From a virus: a stretch of 41,803 nt of DNA. A program made the position numbers and the translations under genes. Every line of letters begins with the position of its first letter. The first letter of the stretch is position 1. The stretch covers positions 1 through 41,803 of IMG/VR virus record IMGVR_UViG_3300041809_000716. The stretch is one strand, 5' to 3'. Positions 35,633 through 41,803 of this stretch are shown piece by piece. Under the pieces are notes generated by a model that had not been told where the DNA came from, did not search any database, and worked only from the letters and a program-made list of their open reading frames with translations.

Positions 35633-36894
35633 TGATCTGTGATCAAGGTTGGTTTGCGGCCGGTGAGCTTTGCCCATCGGTCGAGGGTGACAGCAACATA
35701 GGCCGGGAGGATGTCAATACCCAGGCAGACGCGGCCGGTCTGCTCGCAGGCGACGAGGGTGGTGCCGAAGCCAAGGAAGGGGTCGTAGACCGAAGATCCG
35801 ATGAGGGAGTTGTTCTCGATCGGCCGGCGCATGCAGCCGAGGGGCTTGGGGGTGGAATGGCCGTCCCCGTCGCCCTCCCGGGCTGGGTAGTCCCAAACGG
35901 TGGGTTGGTCCCGCTGTCCGGTCCATTGGCTCGTCTTGCCCTTGCGGACGGCGTACCAGCAGGGCTCGTGCTGCCAGTGATAGTTGCCGCGGGAGAGGGC
36001 GAAGCGGTCCTTGCGCCAGATAATCTGGCTACGGACCTCGAATCCAGCTGCCTCCAAGTTGGAGGCCACCGTGCCAGCATGGAGGCCACCGTGCCAAACG
36101 TAGGCCACATCTCCCACGAATAGGGCCCATGCCGGGGTCCAGTCTGCCCGGGCGTCGTTGGCTACCTTTCCCATTTTGCGGGTATTGCGGTTGATTCCGG
36201 CCCTTTTGCGCCAGGCGGGGTCGTAATTCACGCCGTAAGGGGGATCCGTGACCATGAGCCTGGGAGGTGGGATTTTGTTAGATAAAGCGCCATAAAGGCG
36301 CAGGACGTCTCCCTTCAGAGTGGCGTCACCCACGAGGATCCGGTGGTCGTCGCAGCCCCATAGCTGGCCGGTCTCGGTGCCCCATTTCTTTCGCAGCTCC
36401 GCGGCGTGATCGATATCGGGCTCGATGTCCACCTGGGGGTTGCTCCGCGCGATCTTGGCCAGGAGCAGGGCGATTTCCTTGGAATCGTAGCCGGTGAGCT
36501 CGATCTGGGCGCCCTTGGCCGTCAGGTCGCGGATCAGGGCCCCTACCAGTGAATCCTCGCGCTCTGAAAGCTCAGCTATCCGGTTGTCGGCCAGGAGATC
36601 CTGCCATTCCTCCTCCTCGCTCTTGTAGTCCTGCAGGTCGACCGGAACTTCTGCCAGCTTCAGAAAATTGGCCACCAGGAGCTTGCCGTGCCCCTTGATC
36701 ACGTACCCTGATCGGTTGGAAACCACCAAGGGTTGCCGCCACCCCAGGCTCGATATGATCTTGGCGAATATCTCGATCTGTTGCTGGGGGTGCCGGTTGG
36801 GGTTGCGGGGATGGGGTTTGAGCGAGGCTGTGCGCCGCATCTCCTTGAAGGCGCAAAAGATGGGGATGGCCGGCGAGTCCAAAGGGGTCTTCAT
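35629..36894 (-). CDS. ParB-like / DNA methyltransferase fusion (beta class)
   Basis: 421 residues. N-terminal ParB/sulfiredoxin-like domain (about 20-110): Leu-Lys-Pro-His-Pro-Arg-Asn-Pro-Asn, Leu-Gly-Trp-Arg-Gln-Pro-Leu-Val-Val, Val-Ile-Lys-Gly-His-Gly-Lys. C-terminal methyltransferase (about 180-421): Asp-Pro-Pro-Tyr (217-220), Asp-Pro-Phe-Leu-Gly-Phe-Gly-Thr-Thr (371-379) and Leu-Gly-Ile-Asp (391-394), in the IV-then-I order of beta-class N6-adenine/N4-cytosine enzymes; the HxTxKP element reads His-Ser-Thr-Pro-Lys-Pro (346-351). No restriction partner is visible, so it is an orphan, likely protecting phage DNA or marking it for packaging. Coupled by ATGA to the putative TerS. Confident on class; target sequence unknown. 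Confidence 0.9.
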   Translation of the reverse strand: MKTPLDSPAIPIFCAFKEMRRTASLKPHPRNPNRHPQQQIEIFAKIISSLGWRQPLVVSNRSGYVIKGHGKLLVANFLKLAEVPVDLQDYKSEEEEWQDLLADNRIAELSEREDSLVGALIRDLTAKGAQIELTGYDSKEIALLLAKIARSNPQVDIEPDIDHAAELRKKWGTETGQLWGCDDHRILVGDATLKGDVLRLYGALSNKIPPPRLMVTDPPYGVNYDPAWRKRAGINRNTRKMGKVANDARADWTPAWALFVGDVAYVWHGGLHAGTVASNLEAAGFEVRSQIIWRKDRFALSRGNYHWQHEPCWYAVRKGKTSQWTGQRDQPTVWDYPAREGDGDGHSTPKPLGCMRRPIENNSLIGSSVYDPFLGFGTTLVACEQTGRVCLGIDILPAYVAVTLDRWAKLTGRKPTLITDQ

Positions 36895-37256
36895 CGGGAC
36901 TTCATCCTCCGAATCTTGGCCTTAAGGGTCCGGGTGCGCCAGCCTTTTAGGGCCGCGGCGCGACGTCGGCGTTTCCGAATGATCTCCTGCCGGGCCTTGT
37001 GGAACGCAAGGTCCGCCTCGGTCCTGACGTGACGTGCGGGTATGCCGGCGTTCCTGGCCATCTCCCTGGCCATAACCACGTAGTCCACGGGTGGGAGGCT
37101 GCGCAAAATCGCCAACACCGCCCTTGCGAATGCCCGCTGCTCCTTGGTCGGCAGCCTGGGGTCGGCCATCACCTGGTCCCATACCTTGGCGAAACTGAAT
37201 CGCCTGCCCCTTCGGCGAGGGATACCTGTCCATTTGCGGTAGCTCGTGCGCTTCAT
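36891..37256 (-). CDS. Very basic small protein, unknown
   Basis: 121 residues from ATG 37256, overlapping both neighbours by 4 bases; the longer frame upstream is rejected. About a quarter of residues are Arg or Lys, with an Arg-Lys-Arg-Arg-Arg-Arg block near 95-100 and a basic C-terminus. Nucleic-acid binding is likely from charge alone. No recognised fold. It directly precedes the ParB/methyltransferase gene. Confidence 0.65.
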   Translation of the reverse strand: MKRTSYRKWTGIPRRRGRRFSFAKVWDQVMADPRLPTKEQRAFARAVLAILRSLPPVDYVVMAREMARNAGIPARHVRTEADLAFHKARQEIIRKRRRRAAALKGWRTRTLKAKIRRMKSR

Positions 37257-37819
37257 GGGGGTGGCTTTGGTGCCTGCTGGGGCATGGGGATGATGGGGGC
37301 ACCCTTCGGCTTGCCCGCGCGCGCGATCAGCCCCCGGAGCTTCGCGTTCTCCTTCAGCACCCCATCCCAGGCGTCGATCACGCTCTTTCGAATCTCCTCC
37401 GCGGTGGCGTTCGAAGGGAGGGTGCCGGCCAGCACCAACCTGACCCATGCCTTCCACTCCCCTTGCTCGGGGTTGTCAAGGGTGGGGTCGGAGGCGACGG
37501 CAGCTTGGCATTTGCCCTGAATTACCCCCACGCATTCCTCCCAGGTGCTTCCGGGCCACGCGCAAATCTCTGCCTTCTGGGCAAGCTCGAAAAGCCTCTT
37601 CGCTGTCAGATCTGGCTGGGCGATCCGCCGCTCCATCATGCGGACCATCTCGCCATTCAGGCGGGCGTTCTCCTTGGATGCCCCCTCCATGGCCTGCTTC
37701 ATCGCGTTCATCTCGGCCCGGGTGAGCAAGAGCCACCCCCGCTCCATCCCCCGCTTGGCCAGGAAGGCATGGCGCTCCGGGGGTGTCATCGCAAGGGGGC
37801 CTGATCCGTTGATGCTCAT
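37253..37819 (-). CDS. Unknown protein (188 aa), helical
   Basis: 188 residues. Residues 30-70 form a charged helix (Glu-Met-Asn-Ala-Met-Lys-Gln-Ala-Met), the middle has Trp-Pro-Gly-Ser-Thr-Trp-Glu-Glu-Cys, and the end is proline-rich (Pro-Gln-Gln-Ala-Pro-Lys-Pro-Pro-Pro). No family recognised. It starts after a 44-base gap, one of few in this region; a TTGACA is present in that gap but without a good -10. Confidence 0.6.
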   Translation of the reverse strand: MSINGSGPLAMTPPERHAFLAKRGMERGWLLLTRAEMNAMKQAMEGASKENARLNGEMVRMMERRIAQPDLTAKRLFELAQKAEICAWPGSTWEECVGVIQGKCQAAVASDPTLDNPEQGEWKAWVRLVLAGTLPSNATAEEIRKSVIDAWDGVLKENAKLRGLIARAGKPKGAPIIPMPQQAPKPPP

Positions 37820-37863
37820 GGGTGCGGTTTAGGGGAGTTCGGGCGATTCGGACTGTCAACTAT

Positions 37864-38025
37864 TCAAGGGCGATGGGGTTCTGTGGCGTTCATAGGCTGG
37901 CTTTGGACGTTCGGGTAGAAGTTGAAGGCGGGCGGGATCATTTGCGGGTGGGCGATCCTCCACGCAAGCCCGACCGAAAGAATGACCATCGAGAGCCCGA
38001 CGGCTATGGCGAGTGTCAGTTTCAT
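37864..38025 (-). CDS. Single-pass membrane protein (53 aa)
   Basis: 53 residues from the ATG overlapping the previous stop (ATGA at 38022-38025). Residues 3-24 are a hydrophobic helix (Leu-Thr-Leu-Ala-Ile-Ala-Val-Gly-Leu-Ser-Met-Val-Ile-Leu) after a single Lys; the rest is Pro/Asn/Gln-rich and outside. N-in/C-out single-pass with a proline-rich periplasmic tail recalls spanins, but no endolysin is seen nearby and the tail is short. A non-cleaved signal anchor is the safest description. Confidence 0.6.
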   Translation of the reverse strand: MKLTLAIAVGLSMVILSVGLAWRIAHPQMIPPAFNFYPNVQSQPMNATEPHRP

Positions 38026-38666
38026 GGCTTCGGTGCGTCTGGGGCGGAAATGGCGGCGTCGATGGCTGCGCGAGTGACCCTCATCCGTTGAAACTCGGGC
38101 TCGACTCCCTGAAGTGGCGTAGCGTCGAACGGCACCACAGGCGCAGTCTCCAGCCAATCCAACCTCTCCTTGTCCTTCCGCAGTTCCGCCAACTCCCGCT
38201 CGGCGGCGGCGAGACGGTCCTCTGTGTCGCGCAGCTTCGGAATCTCGACGCATAGCCTGTCGGATAGTCGGATGGCGTCTTTCTTCCAGGTGGCACGCTG
38301 CATCGTTTCACCGTCATTCGGGCACGTCTCGGCTTTGGCCAAGTCAGGCACTATGCTCCCGCTTAGCACTGCCATAATACTCTTGGTGAGCTGGAAATTG
38401 CACTTCGGGCATTCCCAAGACCCAGGCACATAAATTAATGTGTCCTTCTCGGCCATAGCTATCTGATGAGCCAGTGTCAGATCTACTTGTAGGGAGGCGC
38501 AGGCAGCGAGGCGGTGGGCGGCGATCAGGCTAATATCGCGTTTCACCTCTTCTTGGGACATAGCAGCAGGAACATAATCCCCGCGATACAGCTTGAAATA
38601 CAGTTCACGGTCTTCTGCCGTCGGCGTCTTCTCTCCTTCGCCGGGAGCTTGGGGACAGGTGCTCAT
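38022..38666 (-). CDS. Protein with zinc-ribbon-like motif
   Basis: 214 residues from the ATG overlapping the previous stop. Trp-Glu-Cys-Pro-Lys-Cys (Cys86, Cys89) and, 26 residues on, Cys115-Pro-Asn-Asp118 resemble a zinc ribbon in which the fourth ligand is Asp instead of Cys. A charged coiled-coil-like helix follows (about 150-173, Glu/Lys/Arg/Leu). The N-terminal half is helical. Likely nucleic-acid or protein binding; no family recognised. Confidence 0.6.
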   Translation of the reverse strand: MSTCPQAPGEGEKTPTAEDRELYFKLYRGDYVPAAMSQEEVKRDISLIAAHRLAACASLQVDLTLAHQIAMAEKDTLIYVPGSWECPKCNFQLTKSIMAVLSGSIVPDLAKAETCPNDGETMQRATWKKDAIRLSDRLCVEIPKLRDTEDRLAAAERELAELRKDKERLDWLETAPVVPFDATPLQGVEPEFQRMRVTRAAIDAAISAPDAPKP

Positions 38667-38956
38667 AAGCAAGATTTCGGATACTTTGGGTGGCCGGCTT
38701 GGGAGCACGCCCTGACGACTCCGCAGACGATTCCAATAGGCACGCGGTTCTCTATATTTTGGACGTATGACTCTACCGGGATCAGCTCTTCCATAATCGC
38801 CTTGAGTTGAGCATCGACCGTCATTGCGATTGAACCGCCGATTATCATAGCGGCAACTTCTCTATCCGCGCCGTCGATTCGCTTCAAAAGCTGACGGCCA
38901 AGCTTAATGTATTCCGGGGGGACTTCGCCGGGAGCGGGGTGGGGAGGGGTGGTCAC
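38663..38956 (-). CDS. Unknown protein (97 aa)
   Basis: 97 residues, coupled by 4-base overlaps on both sides. Amphipathic helices dominate (Lys-Leu-Gly-Arg-Gln-Leu-Leu-Lys-Arg-Ile), with two cysteines near the C-terminus (Val-Cys-Gly-Val-Val-Arg-Ala-Cys). No recognisable domain. Confidence 0.55.
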   Translation of the reverse strand: MTTPPHPAPGEVPPEYIKLGRQLLKRIDGADREVAAMIIGGSIAMTVDAQLKAIMEELIPVESYVQNIENRVPIGIVCGVVRACSQAGHPKYPKSCL

Positions 38957-39252
38957 TTGCGGCCTTTCTTTGCTTTGATGCCGAGTGCGTGGAAAATTCG
39001 CGCTGTTGCGGCGGCCGACAATTCTATCTCATGGTCGCCGCAATCAATCTCTTGGCGGATCGCATATGCTGTTTTAACGGCCATCGCCTCCACACTCTCC
39101 GGCGAAAGGTCGATCACGAGGACGGGCTGCGCTGGCGGTCGCTCATCCCAAGATGCCTTGACCGGCTTCTTGCTGAAAGCGAGCCAACGGCATCCTTTTC
39201 CCGTCGGGTAATGCCTGATCCACATGCGCCTTGGTTTGCGTGGCTTGCTCAT
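38953..39252 (-). CDS. Unknown basic protein (99 aa)
   Basis: 99 residues from ATG 39252, 2 bases after the upstream stop; the upstream extension overlaps that gene and is rejected. The N-terminus is very basic (Lys-Pro-Arg-Lys-Pro-Arg-Arg-Met-Trp), with Asp-Leu-Ser-Pro-Glu-Ser-Val-Glu-Ala-Met in the middle and a lysine-rich end. No family recognised. Confidence 0.55.
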   Translation of the reverse strand: MSKPRKPRRMWIRHYPTGKGCRWLAFSKKPVKASWDERPPAQPVLVIDLSPESVEAMAVKTAYAIRQEIDCGDHEIELSAAATARIFHALGIKAKKGRK

Positions 39253-39254
39253 GG

Positions 39255-39476
39255 CTAATGAATTTGACTGTTCGATATGATGTGATTCCAGCGGCAAGAA
39301 CATCCAGCGGACGATTGCACGTAAGTTCCGCATCGCAGGCACCGACCAAAGAAATCGACGCCCCCGTTAGGCAATGGAGCTTCTTGGGTCGGAAATGTAA
39401 TAGTCGGGACGACTTTTAATGGCGACGGTTGCCGATAGTCTGCATCGTCTGGCCAGCTTGGGGGCACATCGCTCAC
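39255..39476 (-). CDS. Small putative zinc-binding protein (73 aa)
   Basis: 73 residues, starting in a 4-base overlap. Near the C-terminus Cys46-x-x-Cys49 and Cys59-x-Cys61 form a CxxC-x9-CxC arrangement that could bind one zinc ion; the first half is Pro-rich and probably unstructured. Small zinc proteins of this sort in phages are often regulators or host-protein inhibitors; no specific match. Confidence 0.6.
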   Translation of the reverse strand: MSDVPPSWPDDADYRQPSPLKVVPTITFPTQEAPLPNGGVDFFGRCLRCGTYVQSSAGCSCRWNHIISNSQIH

Positions 39477-39874
39477 GTCGTCTCTCCCTTCGTCTCCCCG
39501 CGCTGGGGAGCCTCATTTTCGTTCGGAGATTTAGATTGAACTGTGTCGTTGGGCGCTGCTCCTATGGATACAGGGTGAATAGCAGGAAGATTTACCGCTT
39601 TGTTGTGCGAAATCTCGCTTTGGACTAAAGCCGCGAACTCCTGCAATGTCATGTGTTCTTCCTTGGTCCCGCGACGGGGATAACCAGCTTTGCAGAGCAG
39701 GTGCTTGAGGCGTAGGTTTTCTTCCCAGAGCATAATTACGTCAGCCTTCATGTCCTCGAAGGCAAACATCTTGGCATTGTCGCTCATGTCGTGAGCCATC
39801 GCACGAGGGAAGCACTTGCGGTAAGATTCAATGGTGCGTTTCATGGGAGGAGTCGAGGGGCGGGGCGGAGTCAT
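39473..39874 (-). CDS. Unknown protein (133 aa)
   Basis: 133 residues. A Met at residue 11 is an alternative start (39844). An acidic/hydrophobic helix (Asp-Met-Lys-Ala-Asp-Val-Ile-Met-Leu-Trp-Glu-Glu) and a second helix Leu-Gln-Glu-Phe-Ala-Ala-Leu-Val precede a Lys/Asn/Glu-rich disordered tail. Overlaps both neighbours by 4 bases. No family recognised. Confidence 0.55.
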   Translation of the reverse strand: MTPPRPSTPPMKRTIESYRKCFPRAMAHDMSDNAKMFAFEDMKADVIMLWEENLRLKHLLCKAGYPRRGTKEEHMTLQEFAALVQSEISHNKAVNLPAIHPVSIGAAPNDTVQSKSPNENEAPQRGETKGETT

Positions 39875-40275
39875 GGCCTCCCTCCGAATTTTTCCTTACG
39901 AGATACCTGCTCAAAGGCTAGTTCACCGTCTTCAATGAACCAGCGGACTTGGATGGTCACATGCCAGGCATCCTTTCTGCGACCGAAACGCGAACCCCAG
40001 CCGCGCCATTTGCATTCGTGGGCTAGTCCGCCGTCGTCAGCGGGTGATCCAAGTATGATGTCTTCGCAAATGTCTTCCACCGCATATTCTATCCCGCCGG
40101 TATTTCCTTCGCTCTTAAATCGGCGGTACTTCTTTGGCCAGTAAACGACGCAAGGCATTTCAAACTCCCAATGATCGTTCCAGGCAACGCCGCGAAACTC
40201 GGTTGGTAGCTTCGATAAATCCACCTCGTTCATCACCCTTCCCGCTCCACAGGACTCTGGATTATGAGTGCTCAT
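39871..40275 (-). CDS. Unknown protein (134 aa)
   Basis: 134 residues from ATG 40275; a second Met at 40233, preceded by AAGGG, may be the true start and would give 120 residues. The product has several tryptophans (Trp-Asn-Asp-His-Trp-Glu, Trp-Arg-Gly-Trp-Gly) and Asp-Ile-Cys-Glu-Asp-Ile-Ile. A compact alpha/beta fold is plausible. No family recognised. Confidence 0.55.
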   Translation of the reverse strand: MSTHNPESCGAGRVMNEVDLSKLPTEFRGVAWNDHWEFEMPCVVYWPKKYRRFKSEGNTGGIEYAVEDICEDIILGSPADDGGLAHECKWRGWGSRFGRRKDAWHVTIQVRWFIEDGELAFEQVSRKEKFGGRP

Positions 40276-40337
40276 ATCGAACGACAGTTACGGTTTCAAC
40301 TCAGTAGAAGGAGAGACGCCAGACGAGCCACGCGGAG

Positions 40338-40679
40338 TCATAGGATATATCTCAGCGGGAATCCAACGCCTGAAAGGTTCTGCTCTCGGATCGGAATTGT
40401 TTCCTCAATGGCGACTGTCTTCCGCGCCTCTTCGATTGTTCCTTGGCCCATGCGGTGCATCATTTGCGCGATGCCTTCCCGCTGTTCTTTCGAGCATGCG
40501 CCGAGAACGACGAAAAATACCTTGGAGTAGTGGCGATTCGATCCTTCGCCCAACTCGGCGTCGATGCTGTGCGGCAATGAAAGCGGAACGATGCCGTTTG
40601 GGAACACGACACGAAGCGGCGATTCCCTGGTCAGCATCCCGCTGAAAGCTGTCATGGTGACTCTATCATTCATCGGCAT
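40338..40679 (-). CDS. Unknown protein (113 aa)
   Basis: 113 residues; an internal Met at residue 3 (40673) is an alternative start. Basic with Ser-Lys-Val-Phe-Phe-Val-Val-Leu-Gly strand and an amphipathic helix (Gln-Arg-Glu-Gly-Ile-Ala-Gln-Met-Met-His). No recognised domain. It is separated by 28 bases from the coiled-coil gene and by 62 bases from the next gene, where a 17-codon ATGA-coupled frame lies. Confidence 0.5.
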   Translation of the reverse strand: MPMNDRVTMTAFSGMLTRESPLRVVFPNGIVPLSLPHSIDAELGEGSNRHYSKVFFVVLGACSKEQREGIAQMMHRMGQGTIEEARKTVAIEETIPIREQNLSGVGFPLRYIL

Positions 40680-40707
40680 AGATCAAGCGATAGTTAGCGG
40701 TTGCGAC

Positions 40708-41058
40708 TCATTCCGTTTTCGACTCGGCTGGCCAACTGTCGGTGGCTATTTCGTGCTTCAACCGCTCGTTCTCCCTCCTTAGCCCTTCCATCTCCTCGTG
40801 GTCCTTCAAATCGTCGTTCTGCGCTCGAATCAAACGCCCCTCTAGGCGCTCAATTTCGGCGTTCAGTTTCACCATCTCCTCCGCTCGCAGGGAGCGGTCC
40901 TGGGCGACGGCCGAGGCGACGTGGGAATTGATCTTCTCGATGCAGCGGCACGATTTATCGGGTGAGACGTCAAACAGGCACTTCTCGATTGAAAGAAGCA
41001 GTTTGTCAGCCTCGCTCGGCTCGGGAGCGCCGGTCGGTTCGGGGATGGGGGAAGTCAT
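40708..41058 (-). CDS. Coiled-coil protein (116 aa)
   Basis: 116 residues, coupled to the upstream gene by ATGA. Residues about 55-105 form a strong coiled coil (Ala-Glu-Glu-Met-Val-Lys-Leu-Asn-Ala-Glu-Ile-Glu-Arg-Leu-Glu). The N-terminus is Pro-rich, and two cysteines lie at Cys36 and Cys38. It probably oligomerises; a packaging, regulatory or phage-host inhibition role cannot be chosen. Confidence 0.6.
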   Translation of the reverse strand: MTSPIPEPTGAPEPSEADKLLLSIEKCLFDVSPDKSCRCIEKINSHVASAVAQDRSLRAEEMVKLNAEIERLEGRLIRAQNDDLKDHEEMEGLRRENERLKHEIATDSWPAESKTE

Positions 41059-41261
41059 AGGTTCCTTTTTCGGGCGATTTCGTCGGCAATGGGCTTGAGC
41101 TTCTTCACGTCGTAGGCGTCTATGCCCGAAAAGTTCACTCGCCCGTAGGCCTTCAAGACATCCTCAGCGATTACTGTCTCTCCATGCGTCGCTATGATAT
41201 TGGCCGTGGCACAGTAGTAGCCTTGACGAAAGGCGAGGTCAGATTTGGATTCCTTCTTCAC
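41055..41261 (-). CDS. Unknown protein with GTG start (68 aa)
   Basis: 68 residues beginning at GTG overlapping the previous stop (GTGA), chosen over a longer frame that would overlap the neighbour by about 120 bases. Basic N-terminus, then helices (Ala-Phe-Arg-Gln-Gly-Tyr-Tyr-Cys-Ala-Thr-Ala-Asn-Ile-Ile, and Val-Leu-Lys-Ala-Tyr-Gly) and a basic end. No family recognised. Confidence 0.6.
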   Translation of the reverse strand: MKKESKSDLAFRQGYYCATANIIATHGETVIAEDVLKAYGRVNFSGIDAYDVKKLKPIADEIARKRNL

Positions 41262-41428
41262 GGCTCCGCTCCTTCCCTGGTTTTCTTCGTTCGGAGGCGG
41301 GCTTCGACGCGGCATTTGTCGGCCAAGAAAAGGTCTTTGTTTTTGATCGGACCGCAGATGATCTCGAAGTCGGTCGCGCAATAGCCCATCGGTATATTGA
41401 CGGTCAAAGGATCTCGGTACTCGGTCAT
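41258..41428 (-). CDS. Unknown protein (56 aa)
   Basis: 56 residues from ATG 41428 (ATGA overlap with the membrane gene before it), rejecting an upstream extension. It has Gly-Tyr-Cys-Ala-Thr-Asp-Phe-Glu-Ile-Ile-Cys-Gly-Pro-Ile and a basic C-terminus. No family recognised. Confidence 0.6.
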   Translation of the reverse strand: MTEYRDPLTVNIPMGYCATDFEIICGPIKNKDLFLADKCRVEARLRTKKTREGAEP

Positions 41429-41586
41429 AGTGAAATCGTCGATGCGCCTGCTATGAAGAGTCCGACTCCCATGCCCGTTATGAAAACGCCGAACTTTTGG
41501 TCGCATCTCTGTACGAGCAACCCAATGATTGCGATGGAGAGCCCAAAACCTGAGATAAGCAATGCGCTGGCGCGTGCGTGATTCAT
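41425..41586 (-). CDS. Two-helix membrane protein (53 aa)
   Basis: 53 residues, joined to both neighbours by ATGA overlaps. Two hydrophobic helices, residues about 8-25 (Ala-Leu-Leu-Ile-Ser-Gly-Phe-Gly-Leu-Ser-Ile-Ala-Ile-Ile) and 33-52 (Val-Phe-Ile-Thr-Gly-Met-Gly-Val-Gly-Leu-Phe-Ile-Ala-Gly), separated by a short charged loop (Gln-Arg-Cys-Asp-Gln-Lys). A membrane hairpin of this size fits holins and small phage membrane effectors. No neighbouring endolysin is visible. Confidence 0.65.
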   Translation of the reverse strand: MNHARASALLISGFGLSIAIIGLLVQRCDQKFGVFITGMGVGLFIAGASTISL

Positions 41587-41729
41587 GGCGTCTTTACCCC
41601 GAACGGCGTTCGATTGTTCCCGTTGCTGCCGACGGTAGGCTGCTTGGTCTTGAACACCGGCCGCTTTCCGAAGTCGGATCTGGTGCGACGCTTCGGATCG
41701 GCCTTGTAGCGGGTGGCGTTGCGGCTCAT
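41583..41729 (-). CDS. Small basic protein (48 aa)
   Basis: 48 residues from ATG 41729, overlapping the previous stop (ATGA). Lys/Arg/Thr-rich with Asn-Ala-Thr-Arg-Tyr-Lys-Ala-Asp-Pro-Lys-Arg-Arg. The frame remains open upstream through a 6-base repeat, but starting at the coupled ATG avoids translating the repeat. No family recognised. Confidence 0.6.
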   Translation of the reverse strand: MSRNATRYKADPKRRTRSDFGKRPVFKTKQPTVGSNGNNRTPFGVKTP

Positions 41730-41803
41730 GTTGAACTCCACGACCCCGACCGCGACCGCGACCGCGACCGCGACCGCGACCCCGACCACGACCACGACCC
41801 CGA
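41726..41803 (-). CDS. 3' end of a gene with a Ser-Arg dipeptide tail
   Basis: The last 25 codons of a frame entering from the window edge. They read alternate Ser with Gly, Trp or Arg, including five consecutive Ser-Arg pairs, then Gly-Ser-Trp-Ser-Ser-Thr and a TGA overlapping the next ATG (ATGA). The overlap fits the coupling rule of the window and favours this frame over the Val-Ala or Arg-Gly alternatives. Such RS-type tails are basic and disordered. The gene itself is outside the window. Confidence 0.55.
   Translation of the reverse strand, partial: SGSWSWSGSRSRSRSRSRSGSWSST
41741..41803. repeat. Hexanucleotide tandem repeat at window edge
   Basis: About 10.5 copies of a 6-base unit on the plus strand, CGACC followed by G, C or A (five CGACCG units flanked by CGACCC and CGACCA variants), continuing beyond the window. 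In the supported minus-strand frame it encodes Ser-Arg, Ser-Gly and Ser-Trp pairs. The copy number may vary by polymerase slippage. Confidence 0.85.

Noticed and set aside
37820-37863. TTGACA in a 44-base gap as a promoter
   Set aside because: No -10-like hexamer lies 15-19 bases downstream on the minus strand; the bases there are CT-rich.
40288-40341. 17-codon frame coupled by ATGA to the gene at 40338-40679
   Set aside because: It is only 17 codons, ends before the next gene and has no other support; it may be leader translation but was not called a gene.
41583-41795. Val-Ala repeat protein reading of the hexamer repeat
   Set aside because: This would extend the 48-residue gene through the repeat without a coupled or Shine-Dalgarno start. 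The Ser-Arg frame of the upstream gene ends in an ATGA overlap, so the short start is preferred.
1-41803. Prophage, plasmid or integrated element signatures
   Set aside because: No integrase, excisionase, repressor-operator cluster of lambda type, attachment site, tRNA or partition locus was seen; the lone ParB-like domain is fused to a methyltransferase. The window may still belong to a temperate phage whose lysogeny genes are outside it.
1-41803. T7-type single-subunit RNA polymerase and its promoters
   Set aside because: Tail and ejection order resembles T7, but no polymerase gene or repeated 20-base phage promoter was found in the window; membership of the Autographiviridae-like group is therefore not claimed.

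Overview
This window looks like about 42 kb of the genome of a tailed dsDNA phage with a short, T7-type tail (podovirus layout), probably from a Gram-negative host. Every gene I can support lies on the minus strand, so the biological reading direction runs from 41803 down to 1. Coding density is very high. The sequence is G+C-rich by eye. About thirty junctions are 4-base stop/start overlaps (ATGA, GTGA), which implies pervasive translational coupling. I see no tRNA, rRNA, CRISPR array, insertion sequence, integrase, RNA polymerase or replication gene. The host cannot be named; it presumably has GroEL and a Sec pathway. Both window edges cut through genes.

Layout in reading order. (1) 41.8-37.2 kb: a run of small, mostly unrecognised, overlapping genes, with two putative zinc-binding proteins and two short membrane proteins. 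(2) 36.9-34.7 kb: a ParB-like/DNA methyltransferase fusion coupled to a putative small terminase, then a putative ribbon-helix-helix regulator whose start is flanked by repeated operator-like 9-mers. (3) 34.7-27.7 kb: small proteins, one with a Tat-like leader, then a surface-sugar cassette with a GT-A-fold glycosyltransferase, three SAM-methyltransferase-like proteins (one FkbM type), a two-domain GT2 protein and a GT11 (fucosyltransferase-like) protein. (4) 27.7-25.5 kb: an exported small protein, a 56-residue protein and a beta-helix tailspike. (5) 25.5-18.6 kb: large terminase, portal, Bbp19-like protein, scaffold-like protein and a tandem double GroES-like protein, closed by a terminator. 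(6) 18.5-16.7 kb: the capsid unit (major capsid protein and a small companion), lying between two terminators. (7) 16.7-4.4 kb: tail and ejection genes in the T7 gp11-gp16 order (adaptor, nozzle, GNAT protein, three internal virion proteins). (8) 4.4-0 kb: a putative metalloprotein, an ATP-grasp enzyme, two tiny coupled ORFs and three consecutive fibre-type proteins that begin with Sec signal peptides.

How it fits together: TerS/TerL, portal, scaffold and capsid build the head, and the phage GroES-like protein probably adapts host GroEL for capsid folding. Adaptor, nozzle, internal proteins, tailspike and fibre form the injection machine. The adaptor and nozzle carry five inserted modules that look like carbohydrate-binding (CBM5/12) domains. 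With the tailspike and the sugar/methyl-transfer cassette, this points to a phage heavily invested in cell-surface glycans. The most unusual features are signal peptides on tail-fibre-type genes, the double co-chaperonin, the repeated sugar-binding-like modules and the ATP-grasp protein with altered metal-site residues. Family assignments come from motif recognition by eye; no database search was run.
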